The position numbers and the translations under genes are program-made. From Cocos nucifera (Eukaryota > Streptophyta > Magnoliopsida > Arecales > Arecaceae): a DNA stretch of 64,000 nucleotides. A model generated the notes under the pieces. The model saw only the letters and a program-made list of their open reading frames with translations, was not told the origin of the DNA and did not search any database. This document shows positions 1 to 14,400 of this stretch, piece by piece (positions within the stretch are counted from its first letter, which is position 1; each line of letters starts with the position of its first letter). Location of the stretch: NCBI GenBank assembly GCA_006176705.1, contig QRFJ01000007.1, positions 4,576,276 through 4,640,275 on the forward strand, given 5' to 3'.

Positions 1-664
1 CAGTACAGGCACATGGCAGAGGTTGGCTTGACACCTACCATTTAACCTTCTGTTTGTAGTAAAACTCATTTTTTAAATAATTTTTTGCTTTGGTCTGGGT
101 ACAATGTTGTCTGCTATATGTGGCAGATACCCTGCTGGTTGCCAACAGGCTTGCCACTGTCACCAGCCTTAAATCTTGTTTCCAACAGCTTTGGTCCAAC
201 AAACAACTGGACTGAGCTAACTGGATGTGAGGGCTATCATGTTAAGCTAAAAAAGGTGGAGTTTGCAGCCATTTGAAACTGTTGATTAGTTGAATAGGAG
301 GATGGAGAGCTTACATGAAGTGACTCAATACCTTTCAACTATAGAAATCTGTTCATCATCGTCTCTTTATTTATCTTTATTCTCCTGTGTTACTGAATTT
401 CTTTGACTCTAATTGTTATGCGGCTATCTTTTTTTGGATGCTAAGACACACATTGATATTGGCATAAAAGTCTTTACTCTCGAGGCCTTGTTCTTTTGAG
501 CGTAAAAAACTTACTGAGGAATCTATATTTTTCTGGGCAGATATTTCCTAGGCAACATTTAGGCAATTAAATAATTTACCTATGTTCTTTTATGCATAGA
601 AAAATGGCTCGAGAATATGTTATTCATGTTCTTTTGCATTACTAGTTTCCTGGATAAGTTGCTA

Positions 665-990
665 AGTACCCTTTATTATATATAATAATACAATATAATA
701 TTTTATATTTTGTATGTTATAATATATAATAATATCTAACATATATTCATAAATATAGATTGTTATATATAATATAATATAATATATTATATTATTATAT
801 AATAGTATATATAATATTACTATATATTAAAATAATATAAGATATTATATTATATTATAATAATAGAATAAGATATTATACTAAAATATTATATTATATT
901 AAAATAATAAAATATTATTGTTCGAAAATAATATAATATTATATCATATATAAGATGATATTATATATTATTATATGATTATTATAGGGT
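665..990. repeat. AT-rich low-complexity tract
   Basis: About 325 bases consist almost only of A and T, in overlapping TATAAT and AATATT patterns that are locally self-complementary. It looks like an expanded, decayed dinucleotide repeat. No gene signal is present. Confidence 0.75.
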
Positions 991-1509
991 TAAGGATATA
1001 TTAGGAATGAAATAAAAATGTTAGTTTCTGGAAAATGACTTATCCACCTCCTAGGTGGGTAAGACTTTCCCTCCATTTCATAGGTAAATGCTATCCATAG
1101 GAACGTAATTTACCTATCTAGAGAAGTGTGAGAATATGGATAAGTTAGTGAATGGGAAAGTTGACTAACTTTTCTATGATATTACCTATCAAAGAACAGA
1201 TCCCTAGAGTTTAGTGGTGCAAACAATTTTTAATATAGTACATGGAGTATAGAATCGAAATGGTGCTTGAGGTATGATAATTTTAAGTTCAAATATATGT
1301 TGTGTATGCTGACATTTACAGTTCATGCACTTACTTTAGACTAGATTACATGGAAAAGAGAGAAGTGTTGGGTGCAGGTATTGTTAGTTGTTTCGCCATC
1401 TAGTTATTTCTTCTTAGGGAGCCATACCCAAGTGTCATGTCTATGTGTTGGATTTTTGTATTTTGATGCTAAATTCAAGGGCCTAGGTGACATAACTACC
1501 ATATATATT

Positions 1510-1992
1510 GGGGTGCCAATTATGCCCATAGGGTCTGACCTGACCTGCTAGCAGGTCAGCAATGCCTGACCTTAACCCAACCTGTAGCCGATCTGCAACC
1601 AGACCGCTGTCTTGTTTAAGGCCCAAGCCCCATTAGTTTTGGCCTTTATATTAAATGGTTAGGCTATTTTTCATACTTTTTGACTATTTGTGCTACAACT
1701 CATCTCTCCTTTTCGTTCCAAGCCATCCGACAACTGGGTTAATGGATCATATATTAGTATACTACATATCCAAGGGCTCATATATTAGTATATTACATAA
1801 TTTTCTAAAATATATGAATATAAATATAATACTTTAAAAACTATACGTTATAAAATCTCCTTGCTATGATTTAATGGGTTGGAGGCCCTGTCCTAAACCC
1901 GACCTACCTGCTAGCAGGTTGGAATTGGCTGATCCATTCCCGACTCATGAACCCAATGGATCAGTTTGGGTAGGGTCAGAAATTGCCACCTC
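1510..1992. repeat. Foldback/MITE-like repeat with GGTGCCAATT-type ends
   Basis: The left end reads GGGGTGCCAATTATGCCCAT, and the right end, in reverse complement, reads AGGTGGCAATTTCTGACCC, so the termini form an imperfect inverted repeat. Just inside each end is a near-perfect palindrome centred on CTAG (1,542-1,557 and 1,906-1,919). The GGTGGCAATT-GACCC terminus is a common pattern in plant genomes. The family and target duplication could not be settled by eye. Confidence 0.5.
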
Positions 1993-2710
1993 TACACATA
2001 TGCCCTCTTGTACTTTAGGTCATATTGACTCATATATTGACCTAATACTAGTTGATACACTACTAATTGTATATGGTAGTCTTAATTCTTCTTGGAGAAT
2101 GTGAATTCATTTTGTTTTCCATTTCCTTATTATTTCATTTTTTGTTCGTTTGTTGAGTTAATATGCTGTAATGTCATGAACCTAGAGTCTGTGATTTTAT
2201 GGGAGCTAAGCTTCTCTCTGTTTGAAAGATGATGTCCTCTGTGTTATAGCTTTTGGGAAAGAATACTTTCTTTCATGTCTAAAAGCATGTGAGATATGCT
2301 ATAACATGTACTTTTTAATTTTTCCCTGAAGCTATTGGAAAAAAATTATTATTTTTTTTGATACTGCATAGGAGTTTCCACATTCATCTTAGTGGAGTGT
2401 CTCTATGGTCATTGGTTTAGGCCTTGATCTTTTTCTTTTCTAGGATTGGTTCCAATGAAATATAGTAAAAAAGAGAAGAATCCTCTGGCTTATATAATGT
2501 CATGGCCAGGGTTATGCATTGGAAGAGGAGGGAGATAACAATATGAACTGAGGTTGTTTTGGTTTATATTGCAAAACTGATTTACGATTAGAAATTACTT
2601 CTTCCCCCTGATTAGAGAATGCTTGTCACCCTCTGATTTCCTATAACCATCTGAATTATTGATGATTTTCTTAGTAGTTACAGATTAATCATTCTTGATC
2701 CTATTTGTAG

Positions 2711-2762
2711 GTTTTATCCCCAATTGAGGTTATGCCGTGTCATCGTTTCTCTAGAAGCAAAG
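2711..2762 (+). CDS. PIAL2: PIAL exon 1 of those visible (FYPQLRLCRVIVSLEAK)
   Basis: It lies between a TTTGTAG acceptor and a GTTTAA donor. One base completes a codon from the missing upstream exon, then 17 codons follow. The peptide matches the FYP..KLG..L.S.EVK block that precedes the GY block in Arabidopsis PIAL2. The next exon begins in phase 0, as required. Confidence 0.8.
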
Positions 2763-3194
2763 GTTTAATCTTTTTCCTTCTTAAACTATTTATATTAGCT
2801 ATTTCATATGTTTCTCTTGTGCATAAATCTTGCAGGTATTGCTCATAATATTGGAAACATGGTATTGATCTTTCATCTATCAACATGGTTATCTGGGATA
2901 GTTATCTGATATCAGAGCATTTTGATAAAATAAATAGTTTATGAGAAAACATACCCTACCCTTCCTGTATTGTTTTATACATACATACATAAAGACACAC
3001 GCACAAAGGTACGTACGTACGTATGTATGTACATACCTACATATGTATGCATGTCTGTGTGTGTGTGTGTTTACAGATACAAAAATGGTGTATCCAAATG
3101 TTGCTAGCTAAAAAGGCTTTATATATATATATATACATGTGTATAGATACGGATGTATGTATATACATGTATATGTATCTCTATCTCTCTCTAT

Positions 3195-3225
<31 letters not shown>

Positions 3226-5397
3226 TATATACATATGTATGTATAAGTATATATTATATGCATGCAGAAGATTTATGACCAGGATGCAGAAGGCTATCCC
3301 CCCTTCTTTTTTTCAATCACTGCAAGATAGGTTGTTGGGTTTATGTTCGTAAAAAAGGCTAGATTTTTTTGTATCCTTTTATCTTCTTAAGGTTGTTTGG
3401 ACTTTGGAGATCTTTAATCAATGTCTACATTATATGAGGGAACTGGATTTGGGGTTGGGTTTTTGGAAGGATGCATATGATTTTAAATGCTGAATAGGAT
3501 GACACATGATTCCATGGATTGTTGTGATTTTATTTACTTGGTACTTCTACCTTTGTGAGTCTCATTCAGTAAATGTTGGGCTTGTATTATGATTTAATTA
3601 GATGTTCTGTCCTAAGAGTTAAGGAGAAAATTGATCATGTTTATGGACCAAAAAGTAAAAATTGGAAAAGAAGCAAGAGATGTGGGTAAAATTGAAATAT
3701 GGAAGGTTCTTGACTCTCCGGTGGAAGTGAAATGAGAGAGGCAAGAATTGGGGGAAGTCCCTTTGTAGCGGCGGACTGGCATGTAATTATTTCTTGCTAA
3801 TATTATGAGCTTTCATTGCATATCCATATCTCGGCTTCATTATGACAACCATACTAAATGCAATTCTAAAAAGACAGGTTCAACAATGAAGCATCACTCT
3901 TAGAAAATGATTCATAATGGAATGAGGAAGATTTTGTAATTTGCTGTCAACTTGATATTGACCCTTTATACTAATAATACTTGCTTGGACAAAATTTTAT
4001 ATACCTACATTTTTAATCTTATGTCTGAAATTGCTTTTTTTTTTTTTTTTTGTTTTCTTCTATAAATTGTTTTGGAAATTTTAGAAACGACTTGAACTTC
4101 TGCAGTTCAAGTATTAACTCATCTTCTTTTCTGTTCTGCAGCCTGGTTATCACATATTGATGGCTGATTTTCAGATTGAAAAGAATATATCCCCAGAAGA
4201 AAGTATAGTAAGCAATATTTTTAGAGCTGATTTGTTTAAGATTGTATATATCATTGTGAAAGCATTTGCTCCATTAATTCAGTTAACCCGTTGTATGGAA
4301 AAATGGGCACTTTAGTTTAAACAAAACTTAGTTTCATTGGAAGCTAAATCTCTTTCATTTCATGCAATCATCAGTTTGTCATTATTATTTACAAGTTTTA
4401 GAAGGTCTAATTTAAGTACTTGACATGTGTGGTCACCTGGCTTTTGATATCCTATGAGAAAGACCCAAATGTCTGCAACAATGGTGCCTTAGATCTCCAT
4501 TCTCCAATAATAGAGGTCTAGCCTTGAGACATTTTTTATACCATGCATGGCTTTTGATCTTATGAGGAAATGGTGCTCTAGGCCTTACTGGATTCTATCA
4601 ATAGTGCAACATCATTTCAGTATCTCATTGATGTTACATACCTGCTATCTGTACCTCACTGGTGCTACACAAAAACCATTGGTGGTCACCATGTTTCTAG
4701 AACGGGTCAACTGATGGTGGATTCTAACCATTGGTTGTCTACCAATTACCAACACTTGACTGATTGGTGTTTCTTAGCTTCCAATGGTGATGATTGTACC
4801 ATCAAAAAGCTCCCTACCTCTACTTCATGTCCAACTCATCAAATTGATTTCTATTTGAATTTTCATTCGATTTTGATGAGTTTGAGATTATGTTTCACTA
4901 ATTCTTTTTGTCCCATATTGGATGCAAGAGCTCTAGTCTTGCCCCAAAGGTCCTATATGAACTCCTTGCTCTCAGAGGATTGGAGGGATCTAGATTGCTA
5001 AGGAATCATCCAAAAATCTCCAAGGAGCTCTAAGCTTTTTGCAAGAACACACTTCCAGAGATCAAGGTTTCTTGAATTGAAGGAGGTTGTAATTTCCAAA
5101 CCATCTACCTTCCTGGAGGCTGCAGAAGACTTGTTAGGGCTGATAAGAGATTGGCCTAGGATTCAATGCGTCCAAAGGGGGGGGGAGGGCTTTCTTCTTT
5201 TCTCTCCTTTCTCCTCCAAGTTTTGCTTTATTTTCTTCTTTAGCATGTGTTAGCTTAGTTTTTGCATGTTAGCCTAGCCCATGGTTCACCAAACCACCCC
5301 AAACCAAGGCATGCTGAATGGTACCAGCGGCTAATCGGTATGATTCGGGCATTCGATTCGGAACACAAGTGAAAACGGAGCGAGGAAAAAAGAAAGA

Positions 5398-5449
<52 letters not shown>

Positions 5450-8400
5450 AAGGTTGGCGGTAGCCCGCCGAGGCCTCCGGGGCTCTACAGTCCTCCACGA
5501 GATGTTAGAAGGGAGAAAGATAGAGAGAGGGGAAGGGAGAGGGAAAGGCCATCTTCCCCTCGCTCTTCTTCTCTCCCTTCCTCTCTATATCTTCTCTCAT
5601 TTCCTTTTCGTAGAGGACTGTAGAGCCCGGAAAGCCTCGGCGGCCCTCCAAGGGCCTCTATGGCCCTCTGGTGGCCACCACTGGCATCTCTACAGGCATT
5701 CCCTTCCTTCCATCCCTCTCTCTCCCTCCCCCCTCTCTCTTTCTCTATCTTTTCCTACCCGATTTATCTCTCGTTTCCTTGTTGGTTTGGATTTGGTACA
5801 GTTTGGTATGGGGTGTACCAACTTGTATCACCGCTTGGTTGGCATGGGGTCCAATGCCGAGTCAGCGATCCTTGGCCTATCCCCTCTTTTCCCTTTTAGG
5901 GTTTTAGGGGAAAGCAGGTTATTCCAATACGTCCCTTTCCCTACAATATTGCCTAGGTAAGTGTAATAGTAATTAGTTTCTTTTCAATTTCTAGTTTAGA
6001 TTTATTTAATGCACCCTGGTTAGTTTAGTTTCTTCTAAATCTTTCTTAGGCATTTTGAAACTTCTAGGTGGAGTATATTATTGTCTTATGGAGGTTGAAC
6101 AAAAGGTTCGCAATCTTAGTACAAAATTGCATAAGATAGGAAGAAGTTGGTATAGTACTGGTATCGTGCATACCATATCGAACCATTTGGATAACCAAAA
6201 AAATATTTTTTATTTTCAAGGTTTTGAAGCATCCTTTATTTAGTTTTTAGTGGAAAATAGATTCTATGAGCTCATTGTTGATGTTTAAATATAGTATACT
6301 TTGATTTTATATGTTGCATGCCTAAAGAATGGTGTGATTAATATAATACATGTTATGTACCTTGCTGCTTTTCTATCTAACTTGTCTTGCTTTTCCAATA
6401 CTCTCTTTTCTCCTCCTTGAAGTTTTGAAGAGCCTGCTTAAAATGCTGGCAGACCTTTCCTTTTGGGAGGTCACAGTATTGGGTATCCACTAGTTAGGTG
6501 ACCCCACCACTTGGAGAGTACCACCTGCACTTCTAATAATTACAATCTTGTCGTGCTACCATCCGATATCCTATTCCTTACTGTTTTTGCTTTTCGGCTC
6601 ACTGCTTAATCTCCAAATTTTTAAATCCACTCATCATCAACCCTAGAAAAAGGTTGCATCAATTATCACTATGCATCTATGAGTTATCCATGATTTTTCA
6701 TTGGTTACTTAATTTATAATTCAAAATTATCCAAAATTTTGAAATTTTCAAAAATTTCTAAAAGCATGCTAGTTGTTGTCTCAAAACATCACATCTAAAC
6801 TCTATGTATATAATTCTAAATTTTCACAAGTTTTCCTTTCATCAATATTATTTATATAAAATTTATAAAAAAGTATGAATAGCATTACTATCAGAAAAAT
6901 ATGATACATGCTCCGAAAATCATAAATTGCATTACTATCAGAAAAATATGATACATGCTCCAAAAAATGTCTAAAACATCTTTATATGGTACTGAAATTT
7001 CATGAGTTTTTGAATTAATCATACTTCTATTATTTTTATTAAAATTATTTTTTGATTTAAATAAAATCTTGAAAAATATATTTTAATTGTTGGCTAATAT
7101 TGCCTCCACTAGGTGGCACCATATATATTTTTCAGCTTGTATGAAACACTAATAGTCTAATTAATCTAGGAATTACTTTAAAGGCCTTGGTGAATCAGGT
7201 TAGAACTATTTGGAATCAGGCGGAATTGGTTGGTTTACCCCAATTTGGTCTAGTTTTAACTGGTTCCATTGGTGTTCCATTTTGAGTGGCAGAATCTTCC
7301 ACGAACTGCCTTGGTTCGAGATGGTTTGACATACCTTGTTGTATACCATGGTCAAATTCATGACTATCTTTTGTGGAAGCAATCTTGATGTCCTGGAGTC
7401 TTGGGTGGTGAGCACAAGCAATTTGTTAATAGCAGTGGGTTGCTACAAGTGGATCAAGTACTACATCTAGCGGCAGCCCTTCATTCAGCAGCGAAGAGCA
7501 GTGCAAACAAGCTTATAACATGGATTCAGATTTGTTGACATGGATTTTGATCGAATGTCGGAGCGGCTGGAGTTGGTGGAGCGTTAGGCTGCTGGGAGCG
7601 GGACCTGCAAGAAAAGTTTTCGTCGGAGGTGGCTCGGACAGGGACTCTTCGATGCTCAAGTCAGTTATCCAGCCAACAGATGGAAAAGGGAGCATTTGAG
7701 AGAGAGAGATGTTGCATACTTGGGGGTCCCCTTTTTACCTCTTTTTATGAGAAAGATTGGAGCTGTGCGAGAACGTGAGGATGTTAGGGATTTCTTTTGT
7801 CTCTCATTGAATATCTTAGAATCCATGCATGACCTTTAGGCTTTCTTGAGTTTGATGGGTAGTCACTTCATGGCACGTGGGAATCTTTCCTATTAATGGG
7901 GTGGGCTGACAAGCAACAGCTGGAGAACGTGAGTGACTCACTCCATGCATGATTACTCCTATTTATCGATGGGGTGATGTGACTGAGCCATAATGAGGCT
8001 TTAGAAGAGTCGATGGCCGATATTGGCTGTGGAAATCGATGCTGGCCGAGGACCTATTGGTCGAGGACTGGTTGGCAACCGATGAAAGGGCTAAGGCTAT
8101 CAAGGGGCTCGTAAGCCGAGGCAAGGGTCGGAAGAGTGTCGGGAGTGCGAGCACCTACAAGCAGAAGCTAGACATGGGTGCATTCTCTCCATACTCCCTC
8201 TGCCACCTTTTCTCTCTCTTCTACCTTTTCTTCTTGTTCTTTCACCTTATTGTACTGCTCATGGGGAATGAGACAGGAGGGGGAGAGGCATTAATGCCGC
8301 TTGTCTGGTCCAAACAGTTCAGGATAAATGCAAAGCATGTACGCAGCTAATAGCATGGTTAAGTAGTTCTTTGGGTCTCGCATCCTCGATCGGTGCCAAA

Positions 8401-11400
8401 ATACCCTCCAGACTGCAGTCAGGAGTTTGAGGTCTGCCGGTCCAGGTCAGGATAGCACCAAAAATAATTCTACTCACTACGTAGGTAGGGTGAGTCGAGA
8501 TCGTATCCTTAGGGACTTAGGACTAAGTTGAGATTATGAAATAAAAGAGAATATTTGTTTTGATTTAGAAAATAAATTATCCTAAAATTGATATAATTAG
8601 AAAATAAAGATCTCGGGAGTTATGAATTAATTTTGCACTAATAGAGTTGTATCTTTTTTTTTGATTTTTAAAATAGTTGCGATTAATTTTAGGAAAAATA
8701 CTGGTCTTTTCTCGGCACGCCCCGTACCCATAGATCACGGTGCGTCTTGGGAAAGTACTAGGTAAACAACTCTTCTTTCATTGGCACGCCTCATATTCGT
8801 AGACTACGGTGCATCTCCAGAAAGTAAAAGTTGTTCCTAATATTAATTTAATAAGAAAGCATAAATGAAAGCATATAAAAGAGCAAATAAAGAATTTATG
8901 ATAATTTAATAAAAAGCATAATTTTTATTGCAAATAAAAGAAATACAAGAAAATTTAGAACAATAGAACCCACTCTGTGTGGTTACAAAATTTCTTCTCC
9001 TTTTCTGAGACTGCTAGCCTAGCCGCTCATAGAGTAATCCCTTCTTCTCCCTCTATGCAAGGCTCTAGAAGGATTCCTAGGATGATTCTCAAGTGGGAGT
9101 ATAAAAGCCTTTTTATAGGTGTTAAGAGGGAAGAGTTTTACATGATTTTTAGATATGGGACTAAAGAAAATAATGACTAAAAGATGGATGGATGAGATTG
9201 AAGAATCAAGAGTAGATAAAGTAAAAAAGAAAAATTGCCGTTCAATACAAATTCTTCTCCTTAAAAAAATTTCTAAATATTATTTTTTTCTTTAAATTCC
9301 ATGCTCGTCCGCTGCATGCCTGATTTCCACATCGTTGCCATGCGCCTGCGTGATGCTGCACTTCTTCCCTTATTTTGCCTCCGCGAACGTGCTCGAGCCA
9401 TGCCGTGTTAAGGAAAACTTGATATAATTGTGCATATGCCGTGCAGACTGTCACCTTATTCCTTGGATAGCTGGACCGCGTGAAGACCACCTGCTTCGTA
9501 GCATGCTATGCTTTCATGTTCATGCATGCATCTTAAATCATATCGTGACTCCATAGGTCCCGCTCGCCTAAGCCCAATGCAGGCCACTCCAACTCCTAGA
9601 ATATAGCAAACAGCTGACTTTTTTTCTCTTTGAAAACTTTAAATGCATATGGGCCCACATCTTTAATGCCATGCCAAAATCCACAAAGGCCAAAGGAGAC
9701 CTTCCTTCTTTCTATTATTACCATACATGTCCTCTGTTCTTCCTTTTTTCTTTGGATATTCTCGCGTTTGCATCATGCGTGTCCATTCCAAATTGTAATT
9801 GTTAGGGGCCTTACTAGTTGGTGTGAATAAATTTACATAATCAACGATTTCTAAAAACAAACATAAGAAGCATCGAATAATAAATAATAGAGACTAAGTA
9901 ACACAGGTTTTAATGTCTTATATCATATTTAATATATTCATCACACCCCCCAACTTGAACTTTACTCGTCCTTGAGTAAAATAGACACATTAGCATTATG
10001 CACCAACTCGTCCATGAATTAAAAGTTATCCTAGGCATTCCTAAAGGTAGGTGATATCCGGTTAGACCATTAAAGAGGTACTTCATTGGATTATCAATTT
10101 AACCTAGTTAGTGGTTGAGTATTAGCCAAAAAAATTTCCAGAGCTCTTCTTTCACTAACTCACTTTATTTTTTAAATCCTCTAACTAAATGTGAGCTGGG
10201 TTTATTGTCTTCTTGCAATTTAATTCCCCTTATTATCTACTTTTTTTTGCTTTTTTTTTTAATGTACTTTTTTTGCTGACCCTTGTAACAAACTTTCAGT
10301 CAATGACTCTCAAACCAGTTGGCTTTAAGGCATTAGGTGTAAAACATCCCTCAGGTTTACTAACTCGAGTCTAAGAAAATATAATTCTTATAACCAGTTC
10401 TTACATCCCCACCTTTTGATGCGAACTACAATGCTTACTTAGGTGAAGGGATCCGGTTACTCACTGAGACAATGCAAAACTTTTTTTTTCAAATAAAACA
10501 AATTTTAAGGAGAATTTTCGCATACCTCGACCTTTCCACCCAATCTCCCATAAAGCTGATTTTTCATTGAGATCGATAAGAAGAGGGCTCTAGAGTCACT
10601 CTAAAATTTAGTCTGGTTTAGACTCCACCATTCATTGGATTTTTTTAATAATTTATCCCTCAGTACCTCTAAAATTATCTAGACCGTTAATCATTCATTG
10701 ATTAGGATGCCTGATTAACTCCAAATCGAAATAAAATTCGGGTACACAAAACTAATTATTTCTGACCATACTCAAGGACTTAATTAAATTAGTTTCCTTC
10801 CCCCCCAACTTAATCAACATTGTCCTCAATGGAGTAGGAAAATAAAATAAGCAAAGAAAAGTAAACAAGAGATTGCACCTGGGGAAATTTTGCTGCGGAA
10901 ATTGAAGATAGCTTCATTGATTAGCAGGCTCTTATTCTAAGTTCCAATAGCTGTAGTAAAGTTAAAAAATATGAGGTCATTGGGTTGCCTCCCAACAAGC
11001 GCTAAGTTTTACGTCTTCAACCAGATGTCAAGTTTATTATTCATTATAAGTTGGATCACACAGGTAGATGGTGTTGATTCGTTCTTTATGTTCAATTTCC
11101 ATCTATATATGGCTTTAGACATTGTCCATTTACCTTAAATGTATTATCATTTTGGATCTTGTATTTCAATTACTCCATGTGGGAATATGTGTGACAATGA
11201 ACGGTCCATCCCATCGGGAGTGGAGTTTATCGGAAAAGAGTCGTAATTTAGAATTGAAGAGCCATACCTTTTGATTTAACTCAAACGATTTTCTAGAGAT
11301 ATATTTGTCATGAAATACTTTGGTTCGAGCCTTGTAAATTCGTGAACTCTCATATCCATCGTTGCAAAGTTCTTCTAGTTCATTGAGTTGCAACCTCCTA

Positions 11401-14400
11401 TTAGAACCTGCATTCTTCATGTCAAAATTGAACATTCGAATGGCCTAGAGTGCACAATGTTCTAATTTAACTGGTAGATGCCATGCTTTGCCATAAACTA
11501 ATCGGTAGGGTGACATACCGATAGGTGTTTTGAAAGCTGTACGGTAAGCCCATAATGCATCATTTAAGTGAAGGGACCAATCCTTTCGATCGGGCCTAAC
11601 CGTCTTTTCTAGGATATGTTTAATTTTTTTATTTGACACCTCTATCTGACCATTAGTTTGGGGATGATATGGTGTGGCAACTTTGTGTGTAATATTATAC
11701 TTTTTCATAAGTGCTTCAAAGTGTCTATTCGTGAAGTGAGTCCCTCCATCACTAATGATCACCCTAGGAAAGCCAAATCGACTAATGATATTTCGTTGGA
11801 TAAAATTAGTTACAACTTTATTATCATTAGTCCATGTAGCTATTGCCTCCACCCATTTTGACACGTAATCAACTGCCACTAGAATATATTCAAACCCAAA
11901 CATGGCTGGAAAAGATCCCATGAAATTGATCCCTCAAACATCGAAGATTTTTACTACTAAAATTGGGGTCAGTGGCATCATATCATTTTTAGATAAATTT
12001 CCTGTTTGCTGACATTGCAAACAGCTTTGGCCAAACTCATGTGCATTCTTGAAAAGCGTTGTCCAATAAAACCCACTCTACAACACTTTTGCTGTAGTTT
12101 TCCTTCCACTAAAATGCCCCCCACATGCTGAAGAGTGGCAAAAGGTGAGAATGCTTTGGAATTCACTCTCGGAGACACAATGGCGAATAACTTGGTCAGG
12201 ACAGTATTTGAATAGCTCAGGTTCCTCCTAGAAGTAATGTTTAACTTGTGAGAAAAATTGATCATTTTCCTGTTTTGTCCAACGGGAAGGTACTTGTCTT
12301 GTTGCCAAGTAATTGACAATATGGGCAAACCATGGAGGTTGGCTAAAGGAGATTGTGAAAAGTTGTTCGTCAGGGAATTTCTTTTTGACCTCATATGTGT
12401 CCATCGCGTGTTCAACTAAGATCCTGGAGATGTGGTCAGCTACTACCACATTTTCAGAATCCTTCTTATCTTGAATTTTCAGATCAAATTCTTGCAGAAG
12501 AAGGATCCATCTGATCAATTGCAGTTTAGTATCTTTCTTTGAGAGGAGATGTTTCAGAGCCGCATGATCAGAGTAAACTAGAACCTTAGATCCCAACAGA
12601 TATGAGCAAAATTTTTCAAGAGCGAACACTACTGCTAGTAGCTCTTTATCTATTGTGGTGTAGTTCAATTGGGTATCGGAAAGAGTCTTGCTAGCATAAT
12701 AGATCACATGTGGCTCCTTATTTATTTTTTGGCCTAAGACGGCACCTATTGCGAAGTCAAAGGCATTGCACATAATCTTAAATGGAATGGACCAGTCAAG
12801 GGGTTTTATTATGGGTGCTGTTGTCAGGGCCGTTCGTAATGTGTTGAAGGCTTTCAAATAGTCTTCATCAAAGACAAATGGTGTGTCCTTGGCTAATAGA
12901 TTGTTCAGGGATCTTGAAATCTTGCTAAAGTCTTTGATGAAGCATCTATAAAATCCGACGTGACCTAAGAAGGATCGTATTTGTCGGACTAAAGTAGGGG
13001 GTGGTACTTTTGAAATGACCTCAACTTTGGCTTTGTCTATCTCGATCCCTCTTTCGGAAATAATATGTCCTAATACAATTCCTTCTCGAACCATGAAATG
13101 GCTCTTTTTCCAACTTAGGACGAGATTTGTCTCCATACACTGTTTAAGAATTTTGAAAAGATTATGGAGACAATCCTCAAAGATAGTTCCAAGCACCGAA
13201 AAATCATTCATAAAAACTTCAAGATATTTGTCCACATATTCAAAAAAATGGCCAGTATGTACCGTTGAAATGTAGCGGGTGCATTGCAAAGTCCAAATGG
13301 CATACGCCGAAAAGCGAAGGTGCCGTAGGGGCAGGTGAAGGTAGTCTTTTCTTGGTCATCCAGGAATATATGTACTTGATTGTACCCTGAATAACCATCA
13401 AGAAAATAGAAGAAACTTTGACCTGCTAACTGTTCTAAGATTTGGTCGATAAAGGGCAATGGAAAATGGTCCTTCCTAGTTACGGCATTTAGTTTCTATA
13501 ATCTATGCACACTCGCCATCCAGATGATATGCGAGTGGGAAGCAGTTTACCTTCTTCGTTCTCCACCATAGTAATACCTGATTTCTTAGGTACTACTTGA
13601 GTGGGGCTGACCCATTTATTATCGGATATGGGGTAAATGATTCCAGCATCTAACCACTTTACCACCTTTTTCTTTACTACTTCGCGCATGTTTGGATTCA
13701 ATCTCCTCTGCATGTCTCGATGGGGTTTGGCATCAACCTTGTAATAAATGTGGTGCATACAGATGGAGTGGTCAATTCCCTTTAAATCGGCAATATGCCA
13801 ATCGATAGCCTCTTTATGTTCTTTTAGAACACCAACCAATTGTGCTTCCTGGTCAGGGGTCAAGTCTGATGCAATGATCACCGAAAGGGTGTCATTGGGT
13901 CCTAGAAATACATACTTGAGCGTGATAGGAAGGGGTTTCAATTCTAACATGGATGGTGATTCTAAAGATGGGACTATTGGTGTTCTGGCTAATGTGGGCA
14001 ATGGCTTATACTTGATTGTCCATGGAGGAGTGGTTTTATCGTGGGGTGTATCTAATAGGATGTTAACTTCTTTGATATATCCCTCTATATCAAAGTCATG
14101 CACTCCAAAGTGAGCCAAGCAGGTATCTAAGGGATCTGGTGTTAGAATTATGGGTGTTGCATTTTCTATAATGTCCTCTAGTGTATCTACTTTGAAGCAA
14201 CTATCCATTGATGGTCCTTGGGAAGCACCAAACACATTTAGTCTCAGTTTCTTATTCCCAAACGATACGTTCATGACTCCTATCCTACAATTAATGCATA
14301 CATTTGCTGTAGCTAGGAAGGATCGTCCTAAGATAATGGGAATTTGCCTTGGGTTACCACTTAGTTCCATATCGAGAACTAGAAAATCAACTGAAAAATA

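Larger units (their letters stand above)
1..2710. other. Intronic or upstream DNA, no exon recognised
   Basis: No coding exon could be supported here. The stretch presumably belongs to the intron upstream of the first recognised PIAL exon, because that exon begins in mid-codon. It holds a very AT-rich tract at about 665-990 made of ATAT/TAATAT runs, and a foldback repeat at about 1,510-1,992 listed separately. Short open frames at 85-276 and 1,655-1,837 resemble nothing known and have no splice context. Confidence 0.5.

Noticed and set aside
3023..3352. 109-codon frame rich in Tyr, Ile and His
   Set aside because: It translates (TG)n, (TA)n and (CA)n microsatellites.
5454..5960. 168-codon open frame plus overlapping 79- and 78-codon frames
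   Set aside because: They cross the GA/CT-rich dispersed repeat. Three frames are open together, which reflects composition and not coding.
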